Below are positions 37,430 to 48,234 of a DNA stretch of 64,000 nucleotides, piece by piece; the stretch's first letter is position 1; every line of letters starts with the position of its first letter. Made by a program: the position numbers and the translations under genes. Under the pieces are notes generated by a model. That model worked only from the letters and a program-made list of their open reading frames with translations. It searched no databases and was not told where the DNA came from. Origin of the DNA: Acanthococcus lagerstroemiae (taxonomy: Eukaryota > Arthropoda > Insecta > Hemiptera > Eriococcidae); assembly GCA_031841125.1 (NCBI GenBank), contig CM063113.1, positions 32,819,312 through 32,883,311 of the forward strand, in the 5' to 3' direction.

Positions 37430-38030
37430 AATATTTCCGAGATTCAGAAGAGTTTGTTAAGAGTTCTAAACAGTTTTAGGAAATTCTAAACGACTGTAAA
37501 CGAGTCTTACAGAGTCGTAGTAAGTCTTAGATATAGTTGGTCGAGTGTCTCAGACATCTTTTCAGGACTTCAAAACGCGTGCTGAAAAGTTCTGCAGAGT
37601 TTTGAGGAAACTTACACAATCGAGATTGAGTCCAAAAGAATTTTAGCAAATCTGGAACAGTCATAACAATTTTCAACGAGTCTTGAACAAGTTTTGATAA
37701 GTTTTAGCGAACATTAAAAAAAAAAAAAAAAAAAATGGAAAATAGTTTTAAAGAGCATCTACATGTTTTAAAAAGTATGAGAGAATTTTTATTAGTCATG
37801 ACCCAGTCTTGATAAGTGCTAATGTAATCTGAACGACTCGTAAAAGATCTCAAATGAGTCTTAAACAATTAGTGAGTATTAAACAAGAACATTAAAGTCG
37901 AACCCAAGTCAAGGCGAGTTTTGAATGTGCGTTTTAGTCCATTTCTCAGAGTCTTATGAATAGGTTAAGAGAAGTTTTGAAGATCTTAGTACAAGTCTGA
38001 GACAGTCTACAAGATTCCTAAATGGACATT
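37430..38030. repeat. AGTCTT-rich degenerate repeat tract (inverted orientation)
   Basis: Strings such as AAACGAGTCTTACAGAGTCG, TAAGTCTTAGA, GAGTCTTGAACAAG and GAGTCTTAAACAATTAG recur every ~15-25 bp. They are the reverse complement of the AGACT-rich tracts at 18.7 and 22.7 kb. A long A run interrupts it near 37,709-37,734. Confidence 0.5.
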
Positions 38031-38879
38031 CGAAATTCCCCCTCCATTGTGATGAATATAAAAAATTCGGCCAGTTGAGAATTCAGCGTGAAAAAATTCA
38101 ATTCTCGCCAATACAGTATTAATTTTTTCTCACTCGTTGACATTTTTCTGTGCACGCAACTGAGCCGACTGATGCAATCAAAGGGCATCGTGTATATGTG
38201 ATATTTCGGTAAGAGATCCGTCCCTCTGGCAATAATGGGCTCACGATTAACATTGTTTTTATTTCGTTTTTGGTCAAGTCGGGGGAGGACAAGTCGGGGG
38301 AGGACAAATACCTTGTAGTCTTGAATGATTGAGTGTCTAAAATTAGGATATATATGTCATATTCTGGCGAAATTTTCCGGAGGAAATGAGATTCAAGTGA
38401 TCTAGACAAGGTTTTCCATTTCAAGAAACCACGCCAGAGATCACAGAAGTTCCATGCAAAAAATTATTAGATGTGTGAAATTATAGACACATGTGTGTTA
38501 CTACAGAATGTTGGTTGCAATGGGATAAAAATTTAATTAGAAGGGCGTATGTTACATCTCCAACTGGATGGCGGTAATGGAAAAAACTAACATTAATTTT
38601 ACGCGCTCCTGCAAAATTTACAAAATATAATATACGTGTTTCTTTTAGGCACAACTGTCTTCTGGGAGATAGGAGTAAAGTGCATCATATTTCTGTTGTA
38701 CTCCTATCCTGTGATGCATATAGAGTCTCATACTTAGTTATAATTCAACACAAAGCCGTAGTCAGAGTAAAATTTCTACAAATTTCGAAATTAAAACAAA
38801 TTCTTCGATTGGCCGCTTTGTGGGCCAGTCCTCTTCCCTTCCTCACCAATTTAAGAGTAACTTGTAAGAGAGACAAGAT

Positions 38880-39130
38880 ATTAGAGATCAGAAAAACTGA
38901 GAATACTGAGACTCGTTAATACTCTGTTATAAGATTACTTAGTTCTCTGTTAAGACACAGACTCCATTGGGACTTTTTAAGACACATTGAGACCAACAAA
39001 GATTTCGTAAGATTCAGCACAGACTCATCAGAACGGCTTCAGTCATGTTAATACTGCGCTGAGACTTTCCCAGACTCGTAAAGATCTTAAAACTCGTTTA
39101 TGTCGATTATGATTGAGTAAAACTCTATGG
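38880..39130. repeat. AGACT-rich degenerate repeat tract
   Basis: ACTGAGACTCGTTAA, AAGACACAGACTCC, GAGACTTTCCCAGACTCG and AAAACTCGTTTA recur in the same orientation as the 18.7-kb tract. Confidence 0.4.
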
Positions 39131-39336
39131 AAGCTCACTGATAGTTTGAAAATGGGTTCAAATGCTGATCATAATCATGAAGACTATGATTTTCTCGACC
39201 TTAATCAAACCTCGAGGGTATTACGGCTGATCAATTTCATTTCACTATACTTTCTACATTGTTTGAAAATGTCTTTTCCTTTCGTCTTATAGAACCGGAA
39301 AAAACGCCGGTGTCAGTATATCTTCATATGAATGGG

Positions 39337-39876
39337 CAGAGGCGTTTTTACCGTTAGACCACCTAGGCAGCTGCCTAGAGTGGCAAAATTTTGAATTTTC
39401 AGAAAAAAAAAAAAAAAACGCAAGAAAAAAGGAATGATAAAAGTGGAAAAATGGAGAATAAATTAGAAGAAGTAACTACGCCGTTTAAAAGATTTCTTTC
39501 ATATACGGGGTGACCGAAAAGTCCGTTTCTATTGAAAAATGCTTCGCAAAAGTTTCCTAGTCAACTTATCGAGAAAATTTCTGCTGTAGTGGCATTCTTG
39601 ATCCATTTCTATTGAAATAATAGCCATTCTCCGAATTATCAAGGCGTACGAAATTTTCAGTTTAAACTAAGCATTATTTTCTTGACAACGAAGTAAATTT
39701 AAGTCCGCACTTTGGTCTAAAGGGTATTAGCACTTTAGCAGCCCAGTTCATAGTCACCTGGCCATTATAAATTGGGAACACTTATGATTCTATATGCTCC
39801 TACAATGTATTTCTAATCAAATGGGGCGGCAGATTTTATATTGCCTAGAGCAGCTTCTTTCCTTAATACGCTTCTG
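39337..39876. mobile_element. hAT-like non-autonomous element, 540 bp
   Basis: Ends CAGAGGCGTTTTTACC and, on the other strand, CAGAAGCGTATTAAGG form an inverted repeat. Just inside, GGCAGCTGCCTAGAGTGGCA on the left is mirrored by CTGCTCTAGGCAAT on the right. Flanking 8-mers tgaatggg and tgtgtagg match at 5 of 8. No transposase. Confidence 0.6.
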
Positions 39877-40399
39877 TGTGTAGGAGGGGGTTCTTAGAGG
39901 TGGATTTACCTGAAGAATAAAGAAACACTTGCTGACTGGAACCCTATTCAAAAAAGCACCTCTAGACCCGCAGGGCCTGGCCTTCTTGGAAACCGAAAAA
40001 TTCGCCTTACGAGAGCCCGATTAACATCGCTTGACCTCTTTTTTCGTACGAGGAGCTCTACTAAATCGCCTGATTTTTTTTAAAGAATTACCGGTGAACT
40101 ATATCGCCTCTTTTTTGTTTTCACCTTTTCTGAATGACGAACCTCTTACGATGTTTGCTGACTGGGCTCTTTGTCTAAAATCCGCCATTGTAAGGGTTCA
40201 GCTATTATATGTATAATTTCTTTTTGCTATGAGTAAAACACGAGATCTGCAGAAACCTTGGCTTTCGTTTTCGAATCTTAACTCTCTAATGGTCCTTGTT
40301 TCTTCAAAAGCAATAGAAAAACTTGGAGATGATATGCTGGTTTTCACGTACAGTGGAATTGGCAGTGATAGGATTTGCTTCAGTAAGATCAACAACAGT

Positions 40400-40872
40400 A
40401 ATTGAAGAGTGGTTTTCCAAAAGGGATTAAGTCCTTTTTTTTTAGCGATTTTGCGTTAAGAAGGCCATCTGGTAAGGAATTTCACGCTCGATCGAATGCC
40501 GTTTTCAAAAATATTAATTTTTTTCCGAAGTTACAGGGCATTGACAAGTTACATGATTTTTGATCTTGCTGTAGAATTATCATTAAGGAACTACGTGACG
40601 TATGAGGAACCATAATGTGATGTAGCACAAGAAAAGGGCCTCAGTGTTCCGTTACCACTGAGGCCATTTTCTTGTGATACGTTCCACATAATAGCACTTT
40701 GGTTGTCGACTTCCCCCCTTTATGACCCGCTGATAAGTAGAAGCGTGCGATCGTTTTCGTTCTTATTGTAATAACCATCAGTTCAGTGCTGCTAAAGGTT
40801 AGCAGTTTTTTGCGTTTCCTGTGAAATCTTGTTTTTTGACTCAACCCCCTTTGGAAAACCACTCTTCAATTT
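40400..40872. mobile_element. TIR element, 473 bp, ~26-bp inverted termini
   Basis: AATTGAAGAGTGGTTTTCCA at 40,400 is repeated exactly as the reverse complement at 40,853-40,872, and the match extends to AAAGGG with few changes. A strong internal hairpin (40,626-40,676) lies near the centre. No open frame of note. The superfamily is not clear; no target duplication was identified. Confidence 0.75.
40626..40676. repeat. Near-perfect 20-bp hairpin
   Basis: CACAAGAAAA, then GGCCTCAGTG, then a ~9-nt loop, then CACTGAGGCC and TTTTCTTGTG; the stem has about 20 pairs with a minor central mismatch. It is part of the 40,400-40,872 element and is too short for a typical microRNA precursor. Confidence 0.75.
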
Positions 40873-40932
40873 GACAACCTTATAGTAACTAGTAAGTCAG
40901 TAACAATAATTACCGTCAACTGGGGTAATATT

Positions 40933-41065
40933 GGCCATTCATGACTTGCTGTAGGAGCGCTAGTATCGTTATTAGTAAAGTCAGCTGGGGTAATATCAGA
41001 CACTGGTGGTACTATTGGCTACTCATAACTTGTTGTAGGAGCGCTAGTATTGTTATTAGCCCAGT
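40933..41065 (+). repeat. Tandem duplication, ~84-bp period, two copies
   Basis: CTTGCTGTAGGAGCGCTAGT near 40,945 recurs as CTTGTTGTAGGAGCGCTAGT near 41,030, with the following TATCGTTATTAG also repeated, and AACTGGGGTAATAT upstream of the first copy recurs as AGCTGGGGTAATAT before the second. Confidence 0.7.
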
Positions 41066-41301
41066 AAACGGTATAATACCTATTTGTGCTATTGATAACG
41101 ATTTGACAACAGCAACAGAGAGGACAGAGGTAAAATATAGCTAATGTTTTACAGTATTTTCCTCTCTGTTACGTCTTCCTCCTTTATGTTGAACTTCAAC
41201 AATCCCTGTTAGAAGTTACATAAGCTTTTAAACGAGAAACTTATCCACAACGCGAACTACCCATTGAAAGCTAAAGTGAAGAAACAGTCAAGTAACATTT
41301 C

Positions 41302-41570
41302 GTCCCCTAAACTACAAGATCAAAGAAATTTTTGAAAGAAAAAAAGAAGAAAATTTGCGATGTACTCGTATTTTGGAAATTCTTTAAAAATATAGAACAA
41401 TATTTTGACCTTTTCTATGCCTACCAATACAGAGGGAATATAGTCCACGTAAGTATTTTTGTACGACTGAAAGAAGTGTTTTAAGGTGAATTTTTTAATA
41501 TCAATGATATATGACCAAAAAGTGATTTTTTTCGCAAGTGGCATTCAGGCGGTTTAGTAGTTTAGGGGAC
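41302..41570. mobile_element. TIR miniature element, 269 bp
   Basis: GTCCCCTAAACTAC at 41,302-41,315 is repeated as a perfect inverted copy at 41,557-41,570. The minus strand is open for 74 codons inside, but the translation is low-complexity and AT-driven. ATTTC occurs next to both ends, a possible but offset target duplication. Confidence 0.65.
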
Positions 41571-41571
41571 A

Positions 41572-41651
41572 ATTTCTGGTTAGCAGATTCAGTCACTGCT
41601 TCCAACATTCCTCTTCCACGAGTGACACACCTTGTCATGCTAACCAGAAAT
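41572..41651. repeat. 80-bp palindromic element
   Basis: ATTTCTGGTTAGCA (41,572-41,585) and its perfect reverse complement (41,638-41,651) enclose ~50 bp that also contain the pair GTCAC/GTGAC. It directly abuts the 41,302-41,570 element. Confidence 0.7.
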
Positions 41652-42222
41652 GTCACTGGCTGTCACTCAATCTGAGTCTCCCACTTTTCATCAGTATAAC
41701 TGGCTGGAAGAGCATACAATAAGTTGTCATCATTAGTTGGCACGTTAATTCGCGAACGAGATCCGCTTTCAGAGAAACTAATTTGTATTGGCACCGGCTG
41801 AAAAGAAGGGTAACCTTGAACATGTGGGACTGCATTATAGATGGTTTTGCGATGATTGAGCCCTATAGAGTCCCACGAGCTTGTCGATTTTACAAAAGAC
41901 TATAATCAACAATTTTCTACGTTTTTTTTTTGTCTTTGACTAAGCTCGAAGTGAACTCTCCCAAACGTGTGTACATGTTTGTCACATGACGCTGCATGCA
42001 CTTTTTATGAATGGATTCAGAAGCTGACGCCACGTGTTTCGATAGCACACACACGTATAGGTGTACTTGTTGAAAAAATTTACAGCTGCGTTATACCTGA
42101 CTGCGTCATCTCCTCTCAGTCGATGCTCTATTTATACTCGTAAACTTGCACTCATAATCTTACGTCATTGGCCCACTATGAAATGTAAAACTAACTTCAT
42201 TGGTCTTCTTGTTTGTTCACAG

Positions 42223-42340
42223 ACCGAATTACCGGTATCCGTACTACGATGAAAATGGCCGTGGTAAACTGCTGTACGGGTATGGTGGACCGGATCTGTA
42301 TCAGTATAAATCGTACTCACCCTTAGAAGGGATCCACTAG
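42223..42340 (+). CDS. Small secreted-type protein, terminal coding exon
   Basis: After the acceptor TTGTTTGTTCACAG the exon continues the 20.36-kb exon in phase: AG plus A makes Arg, then PNYRYPYYDENGRGKLLYGY, GGPDLYQYKSYSPLEGIH and TAG at 42,338-42,340. It is rich in Tyr, Gly and Pro and has no cysteines, zinc-binding or transmembrane motifs. No dibasic pair is present, which argues against a classic processed neuropeptide precursor. The clean frame and exact phase match across 21.8 kb support one gene. A cuticle or extracellular role would be conceivable but is a guess. I infer that this segment is under coding constraint; I have no homologue to name. Confidence 0.7.
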
Positions 42341-44125
42341 TGAATTTCGATGACTGTTCAGCCGAATCCTATGTATCGATAATGCACATTTATTTTAGGG
42401 GGCTTCGTTTTTATCATTGTTTTTATAAATACTTTTTTTTTCTTCGTTATTTCGATTTAATTATTTTGTAAATAAGTTAATGTTAGGCGTTCGTAAGTAA
42501 TTTTAGCTTGTTGGCGACGACGAGTTCTATCCTTAATGTCCCTCCGTAATTTTAAGCGTTAATTTTAATGTAGCAATTATTTAGTTTCTTAGTTAATAGA
42601 AACTAAGTATTGCGTTTATATGGATAAATATGGAGAACAGTTACCAGAAAGAGGCTTTTCGGAGTTGTTTACAATTGTTTTGTCGGTTCGACCATCGAAC
42701 ATAACACCCGTGCGAAGTACGGCGAGTATTGAACGCCGACCACGTGTCCCACCCTCTGCCACTCGATATCAGAGAGCCTTCACTCGGCAATATTATGAAA
42801 GATGTAAAGATACATTGATAGTAAATTTTATCACTTATTCACTTCAGGCTCCGCGAACTGTGACACCTGATTGATTCTTCTAAGACGGATGCTAGTATTC
42901 GTACTGCTGTGACGAATACGTAGCCTATCCCGACGCCTAAGCCGCAACATATTCATATACATCGCTGTACTTGGTGTGTGTTAGATACTTAACGATAGAA
43001 CGATTGTCAGGAAAACCAACGACCCAAGTCTCTTAATGTAAATATAATCTTAAGGGCGTATTTTAAAGACTTTTTTTTTCTTTCTTTTTTTTTTCTTCTT
43101 TCTTTCTTTAATTACTTGTGTACGTGAGTGACGAATGGTGTATGAGATCCGGCTGAGTATAAGTGCGGTAATTTTCCCCTTATTTTCTCGTTATTTAAGT
43201 TTTTGTTAAGCGTTATCTTTTGTTGATTTTTTGTTTTAATCTTATTTAATTTTCCTTTCTTTATTTTCTAATGTAAGAAACGTCTAATACTTAGAAACAA
43301 AAAAAAACAAACATATTTTTAGCTAACGTAACATAAGAAGAATAATATTTTATGGTAAAAGTACAAAAATATTTATTATTATTATTTTTACAAATTTTCC
43401 AATTACTAATATCATAAAACGAATAAATTACGTTTGTAAATGAACTTAGTTTTTTATTCCTAAACGAAAAATGAGATAACGAATTATAGTCAAAATAATT
43501 AATTTAAGCTTATTTTTACAATTTGTACTTCTAAGTGAAAGTGTTCTACATTTTAAGAAAACAAAAATAGCTATAGGTGGTTTCTTATGTTTCTAATAAT
43601 TAAGGTACTCTTATATAAGTATCTATTGTGTAAAAATCGCACACTAAAGCGTGTCTCGATGGTTTATCGCACAATTATAAGAATACTACTGCATTTGTTG
43701 TACGGGAATCAAACAACGTTATGCAGGGTCTGACTCAAACCTACAATATATTGATAACACTGAATTTTTTATATTTTAAAAAAGAACCAATTATTTGTAA
43801 ATAAGATGCCCTACAAAAGCCCTGTGTAATTATTAACGCAAATATCTAAGTCTATTCTCGTTTTATTTTTAGTTAGTTCCTATCTAGATTTAATAATTGT
43901 TGTACTTGTTAACTTACACGTTACAGTTCTATCACAAACAAAAAAAAAAAAACCCGGAAAATATGTCATAATGTGATTTTTTAAGTTTATCGACGATATT
44001 ATAGGGAAAAAAATGATTATGGAGATGGCCGGCTATTATGTGCAATAATGTACGTTAACGTTATATAAAAATAATTATGTTAAACATTGATGAAGGAAAT
44101 AAATGTTATGATATACTTTATAAAT
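42341..44125 (+). other. Probable 3' UTR of the plus-strand secreted-protein gene
   Basis: Downstream of the stop, 1.8 kb of AT-rich sequence has no recognisable repeat or gene. It includes T-rich and TTATT-rich segments (43,060-43,110 and 43,372-43,390). The best poly(A) signal, AATAAA, is at 44,098-44,103, just before the AGACT-rich and RTE repeats resume. UTR length is inferred; earlier polyadenylation is possible. Confidence 0.5.
44098..44103 (+). terminator. Candidate poly(A) signal AATAAA
   Basis: A canonical hexamer on the plus strand ~1.76 kb after the stop at 42,340, followed by T-rich sequence. It is a plausible 3' end for the small secreted-protein gene. Confidence 0.4.
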
Positions 44126-44384
44126 AACGCTTTATCATCTTTTTTGTTTATTTTTCTTGGAAAATTTTAATGTGGTGATTTATTATAGTAGAAAAATTTT
44201 GTCATTATGTTGGTGTGGAAAAAATAATTACATTTTTTTTTTTTTAAACCACGTGTTTATCTTTTGGTGTACTGACTACCAACAGTCAGGGTCGCAACCG
44301 TAGAAAGTGTCCAAAGCTTGAAACCCCTCCCTTAACTTTGAAAAAAACACATTTTTCAACTTTGGGTTGTTAAACTTTAAGACC

Positions 44385-44610
44385 CAGTAATGGAATACTG
44401 AAAAACTTGTTAAACTGCTATCAGACTCATGAAAACTCCTTAAGACTGAGTTAAGGTTCTTGAAGACTCATAAGACTGTGTCATGACTCATAATTGTCAA
44501 GACATGCATTCTGAGATCAGGTTAAGATTTTATGAAGATATACATTAATAACCTGTAAGACTTCGTAAAATCTCAGTATAACTCCTCTATTAAGATTCGC
44601 CTACACAGAC
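44385..44610. repeat. AGACT-rich degenerate repeat tract
   Basis: CAGACTCATGAAAACTCC, TTAAGACTGAGTTAAGG, GAAGACTCATAAGACTG and CATGACTCATAATTG follow each other just downstream of the inferred 3' end of the plus-strand gene. Confidence 0.45.
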
Positions 44611-44807
44611 GGATTTCACGGAGAGCTGGAGCGCTTTGCTTCACTTAGATTTTCGGAAGCTCCTCAAAGAAAAATTTCTTTGTAGAACTACGAGCCTATA
44701 GTAATCTAGTCTTGTACTTTTTGCCTGGGTACTATTTTCTTCTTGCTGAAATTCAATTCAGTCTCGAATGCTACCCCCCCCCCACAGACACACAGAAAAG
44801 TGAGCAC

Positions 44808-44808
<1 letters not shown>

Positions 44809-44838
<30 letters not shown>
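44809..44838 (+). repeat. (TAA)n microsatellite at the 3' end of an RTE LINE
   Basis: About ten TAA/AAT triplets. Read on the minus strand this is a (TTA)n run immediately after the RTE 3' region, as expected for RTE-type elements that end in simple repeats. Confidence 0.85.
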
Positions 44839-45422
44839 GCCTTTAATTTTCATTTTTGGTGCACATACTTTTTTTTGTATTGTTGTGGGCTGTCGAGCCC
44901 CTGTTGCACCATGCCCTGCAAGCAGACAAAAGCTTCCCGAAGCCTGTCCCATTTTCATCTATCCCAGGTAATCCTATGATTCGTTTGGTTTCCTAGAAAT
45001 TTGTCAAAATCTTCCCCCATGTTAGTTTTTGCCTTCATCCGCCATTCTTTTTGTAAACGGTTCCCACTAGGTAATTTTTTGCGTCCACCGGTTGTCACTC
45101 ATTCTCGCCACGTGACCCGCCCAATTTCACTGATTTTTTCCAAGTACATATAAGTTAGTGTTATATGTCGTTGTTACGCGGTAGTTTCTTTCGTATTGTT
45201 GGTAATGTTACTCTCTGTCTCTTAGTTTTATGTTGAGCATGGATCTCTCCATTCTGCTCTGTGAAATCGTTAATACCGTTAGTGCCCAAGTTTGTGATCC
45301 GTAGTCTACTGCTGGGATTATGTTGGAGTTAAATATTGCGCTTTTAAGCTTGTGGGTTAGTTGACCTTTGAATATATATGCTTCAAGCTCCAATATTTGT
45401 TCCATCCAATTGTAATCCTTCT

Positions 45423-46318
45423 ACTAGCAGCGCACCACATATCTCTATTCTATATATTTAAAATAAAAAAAATGAAAATCACAAACATTTATAAAGTTAT
45501 CATATTACAGGACCTCCTTCCACACCACATTTGCAGTTTTATAGCTTCCAGGTTGTACTTGGACTTTTTAAATTAATAAACAAGTTGTCCGCGCGATAGA
45601 GCAGCCACGAATAATTGTCCATGACTGAAGACATACTCGGGTAGATATATCCCAACCTTCTCCAGCGTCTGTTCCTGGGCCTTATTGATCGTCATACAAA
45701 AGGCTAACTTTATTGGAAATTGTCTCCTTTTGAATGAAAAAGGCAAGATGGAATCCGCTGGCGACAGGTCCACTCTTGGGAGTAATATCCTTTGACCGCA
45801 CTCCACCCCAATTATTATTTCCAGATTCAGTGCATTTGTGTACATGTTTATCACAATTAAACGTGTCCCATTCAGCAGTCCAGTTGCTTCACTGAGTGTT
45901 CTTAGACTAAGATGAACTTTGTAGGTCAATTAGTTTGTGAGTAATGGACAAATGAGTGGAAGAAATGCGTGTGAGTAGTGAGGTTGAAATGGTTGTTACC
46001 TCATAACTCTCCTCAGACTGAACGGATTTGAGTGATCAGAAAAGATTCATAAAGAGCTTGATTCACCGAGCGTTTTAAGACCTTAATCAACATTGTGCGA
46101 TGATTAGGGCCTGAGATATAGGTGTTGAACTTCATAGAACCCAGTTTTTCAACCATATTTTAAATATATAGATTAATTTATTTCTCAGATCCAGGAGGGG
46201 GAGGGCATGGGGTACATGCCTGCCCTGGTTGAATATTTTTAACGCTGGAATATAAATTATGAATTGTACGCTTATTACACACCACAAAGATCACCGCCGC
46301 TACTGTACCCCCATCTCC
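45423..46318 (-). mobile_element. Insertion in RTE copy B carrying a Helitron helicase remnant
   Basis: Minus-strand 45,929-45,573 encodes ~118 residues resembling the C-terminal part of Helitron Rep/helicase (PIF1-like). It reads TGLLNGTRLIVINMY, then LLPRVDLSPADSILPFSFKR, RQFPIKLAFCMTINKAQEQT and VGIYLPEYVFSHGQLFVAALS, where a one-residue disturbance breaks the usual YVALSR motif. The junction with the RTE on the 3' side is CTAG followed by T, compatible with a Helitron 3' end (CTRR|T). The 5' junction does not show the expected TC start, and the 46,170-46,300 part looks like other repeat debris, so the insert is probably composite. Confidence 0.7.
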
Positions 46319-47189
46319 TTTTTCTAAATCCGCGCCTGAACCTGTCAGACTAATTGTTTGTCCTAGATAGACTGCCTCATTTACTTTCTTTGTAGGTCCC
46401 CCCCCCCTCCCAGTTGTAGACTTCCCCAAGGAAGGGTTATTAGAAATTAAAATTTGTTTTATCAGTATTGAATTCGAGACCTTGTTCGTTTACCTTTTTC
46501 CTGAAAGTTCAGTCGCCATTTCTTTTATTTCGGGGGGGGGGGGGGGCTCGAGATTAAAATTATATCATCGACGAATCTAAGGTTATTTAGGTGTTCACTC
46601 TGTACGTTTATTCCTTTTCCTTCCCAATTTAGTGATTTAAATACCTCTTCCAGGACGCAACTTAAAGAGGACGGGCGAGGAGGATCCCCTTGTTTTACTC
46701 CCTTTTCTATATTAAAGTAAGGTCCTGTTACGTCCATAATCACCCTTGTTTTCAGTTCTGAGTAGGTACATGTCTGATATTATGTTCACCAGGTTGTTCG
46801 AAATGCCTTGGCTTTCTAGCGAGGATAACAGAAATTGGTGGTTTACTAGTCGAAGGCTTTTGTATAGTCAATTAAGAGTGGGTTCAAGTCAAGCTAGCAT
46901 TCGTTGCATTTTTCAGTTAGTTGGTTTGTAACTGTAAGTGGTCTATTGTTGAGTAACGTTTACGAAAACCGGTCTGCTCTCTTGGTTGTTGAGAAATTAA
47001 CTGGTTTCTGAGTCTTTGTTCTATGGCAATAGAGAAAATGTTTGCTATTGTTGGGGCTCAGGCTCTTGGGTCTATAATTTGTTCTTTTATGTCTGTTGCC
47101 CTTTTTAAAATGAGAGAGCACGTAATACGGTAATATTTATAGCTGAGGTGTGAAACGGCCCCTCAACCAGAGATGATACTCAAGACACT

Positions 47190-47360
47190 CCAACTCCGCC
47201 TCAGTTTCTGAATCACTTGGACTCCTTAAAATGCATTAAAACTCGTAAAGACTCTTTACTGAGACTTGTTAACGATTCTTAAATTGTATTGGGACTCTTC
47301 AAGACTCGCTAAAACTGAGTTAAGACTCCTTCAGACTACGTTAAGACTGAGGTCGCCGAT
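47190..47360. repeat. AGACT-rich degenerate repeat tract
   Basis: GACTCCTTAAAATGCATT, AAAACTCGTAAAGACTC, GGGACTCTTCAAGACTCG and GTTAAGACTCCTTCAGACT recur at ~16-20 bp, the clearest example of the repeat texture in this window. Confidence 0.55.
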
Positions 47361-48047
47361 TTTCCTAATCTTCCGGGCTTGCTAGAAAATTTTCAATTAT
47401 CGATAACCCTTACCCTGTAGCATAGCTATTCGACATACTTAATGTAATTTCAGACAAATACTGGAAAAGGTTAAGTGAGTCTCTTTCCCGGACATTGTTG
47501 AATGCACATTCTGGACATCCTGTGTTTTAGAAATGAACTCTCGAAATTTGTTAGGGACACCCTTGAAGTTTTTCTTATCTCATGGGCAATACTGAAATTC
47601 TTGAGATTTTCTAAGTAATACCAACCATTATCTACTCAAAAACGTCTCTATCGAAGATAATGAGACAATCATCACTGACTCGTCTTAAAAATAGATGAAA
47701 TTTCGAAAATTTTCATCAAATAAAAAATTCAGCCAAAGTTTAAACTTGAATTCTTGAAGGATAAGTTGCGCTTAAATCCGAAAACTTGCTCGATCAGATC
47801 TGTTATAGTCCGTCATATAAGAATTTAGTCAGTAGACTTGAGAGACAGACAGGCAGAGAACCCATCAGCTATCCCGCCACCCGCTAGAAAGACAATCGAG
47901 CCACAGGCATGAAGAAAGACAGGCAGATAGATAAACAAGTAAACAGTTATCCTTGCCGAAATAAAACGGAACCACGAGCCAAATCTCCCCAGGTTTCTGA
48001 ACCCTATATGTCGTGCATTTAATTGGAGCTTTCCTCCAAGATCCAAA
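47361..48047. other. No gene recognised
   Basis: AT-rich, no supportable exon or repeat. Confidence 0.4.
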
Positions 48048-48055
48048 AGCCAAGG

Positions 48056-48226
48056 CAGCGCCGATTTTACCATACGGGCTAACTGGGCTGCAGCCCAGAG
48101 CGGCAAAATTTGTGGACCAAAAATAGTTACCTTAATTTTGTGGGAGGCGGGATGGGGGGATTTAAAAATAATAAGGCGGGAAAAATACTGCAGGCCAGGG
48201 CAGCAAAGTACTCAAAACCGGCCCTG
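48056..48226. mobile_element. hAT-like miniature element, 171 bp
   Basis: Ends CAGCGCCGATTTTACC and, on the other strand, CAGGGCCGGTTTTGAG are inverted repeats. Inside them GGGCTGCAGCCCAGAGCGGC on the left mirrors TTTGCTGCCCTGGCCTGCAG on the right. Flanking 8-mers agccaagg and agctaaaa match at 5 of 8 positions. Non-coding. Confidence 0.65.
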
Positions 48227-48234
48227 AGCTAAAA

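Larger units (their letters stand above)
44809..47120 (-). mobile_element. RTE-type LINE relic (copy B), split by an insertion
   Basis: Minus-strand coding runs from about 47,110 downward: an IDYTKAFD catalytic motif near 46,860, then IEKGVKQGDP, LEEVFKSLNWEGKGIN and LNNLRFVDDIILIS (second catalytic motif) at 46,743-46,540, then VYLGQ-type text to DLEK near 46,319. Unrelated sequence intervenes until 45,422, where the frame resumes as RRITIGWNKYWSLKHIFKGQ, then MERSMLNIKLRD, and finally KWDRLREAF near 44,925-44,955. Stops, frameshifts and poly-G/C runs show it is dead. It is the same family and orientation as copy A. Confidence 0.85.

Noticed and set aside
38275..38304. 15-bp unit AAGTCGGGGGAGGAC repeated twice
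   Set aside because: Only two units; most likely replication slippage, with no further copies to support a functional reading.
40626..40676. MicroRNA precursor
   Set aside because: The stem is only ~20 bp with a 9-nt loop and lies inside a TIR element; too short for a canonical insect pre-miRNA.
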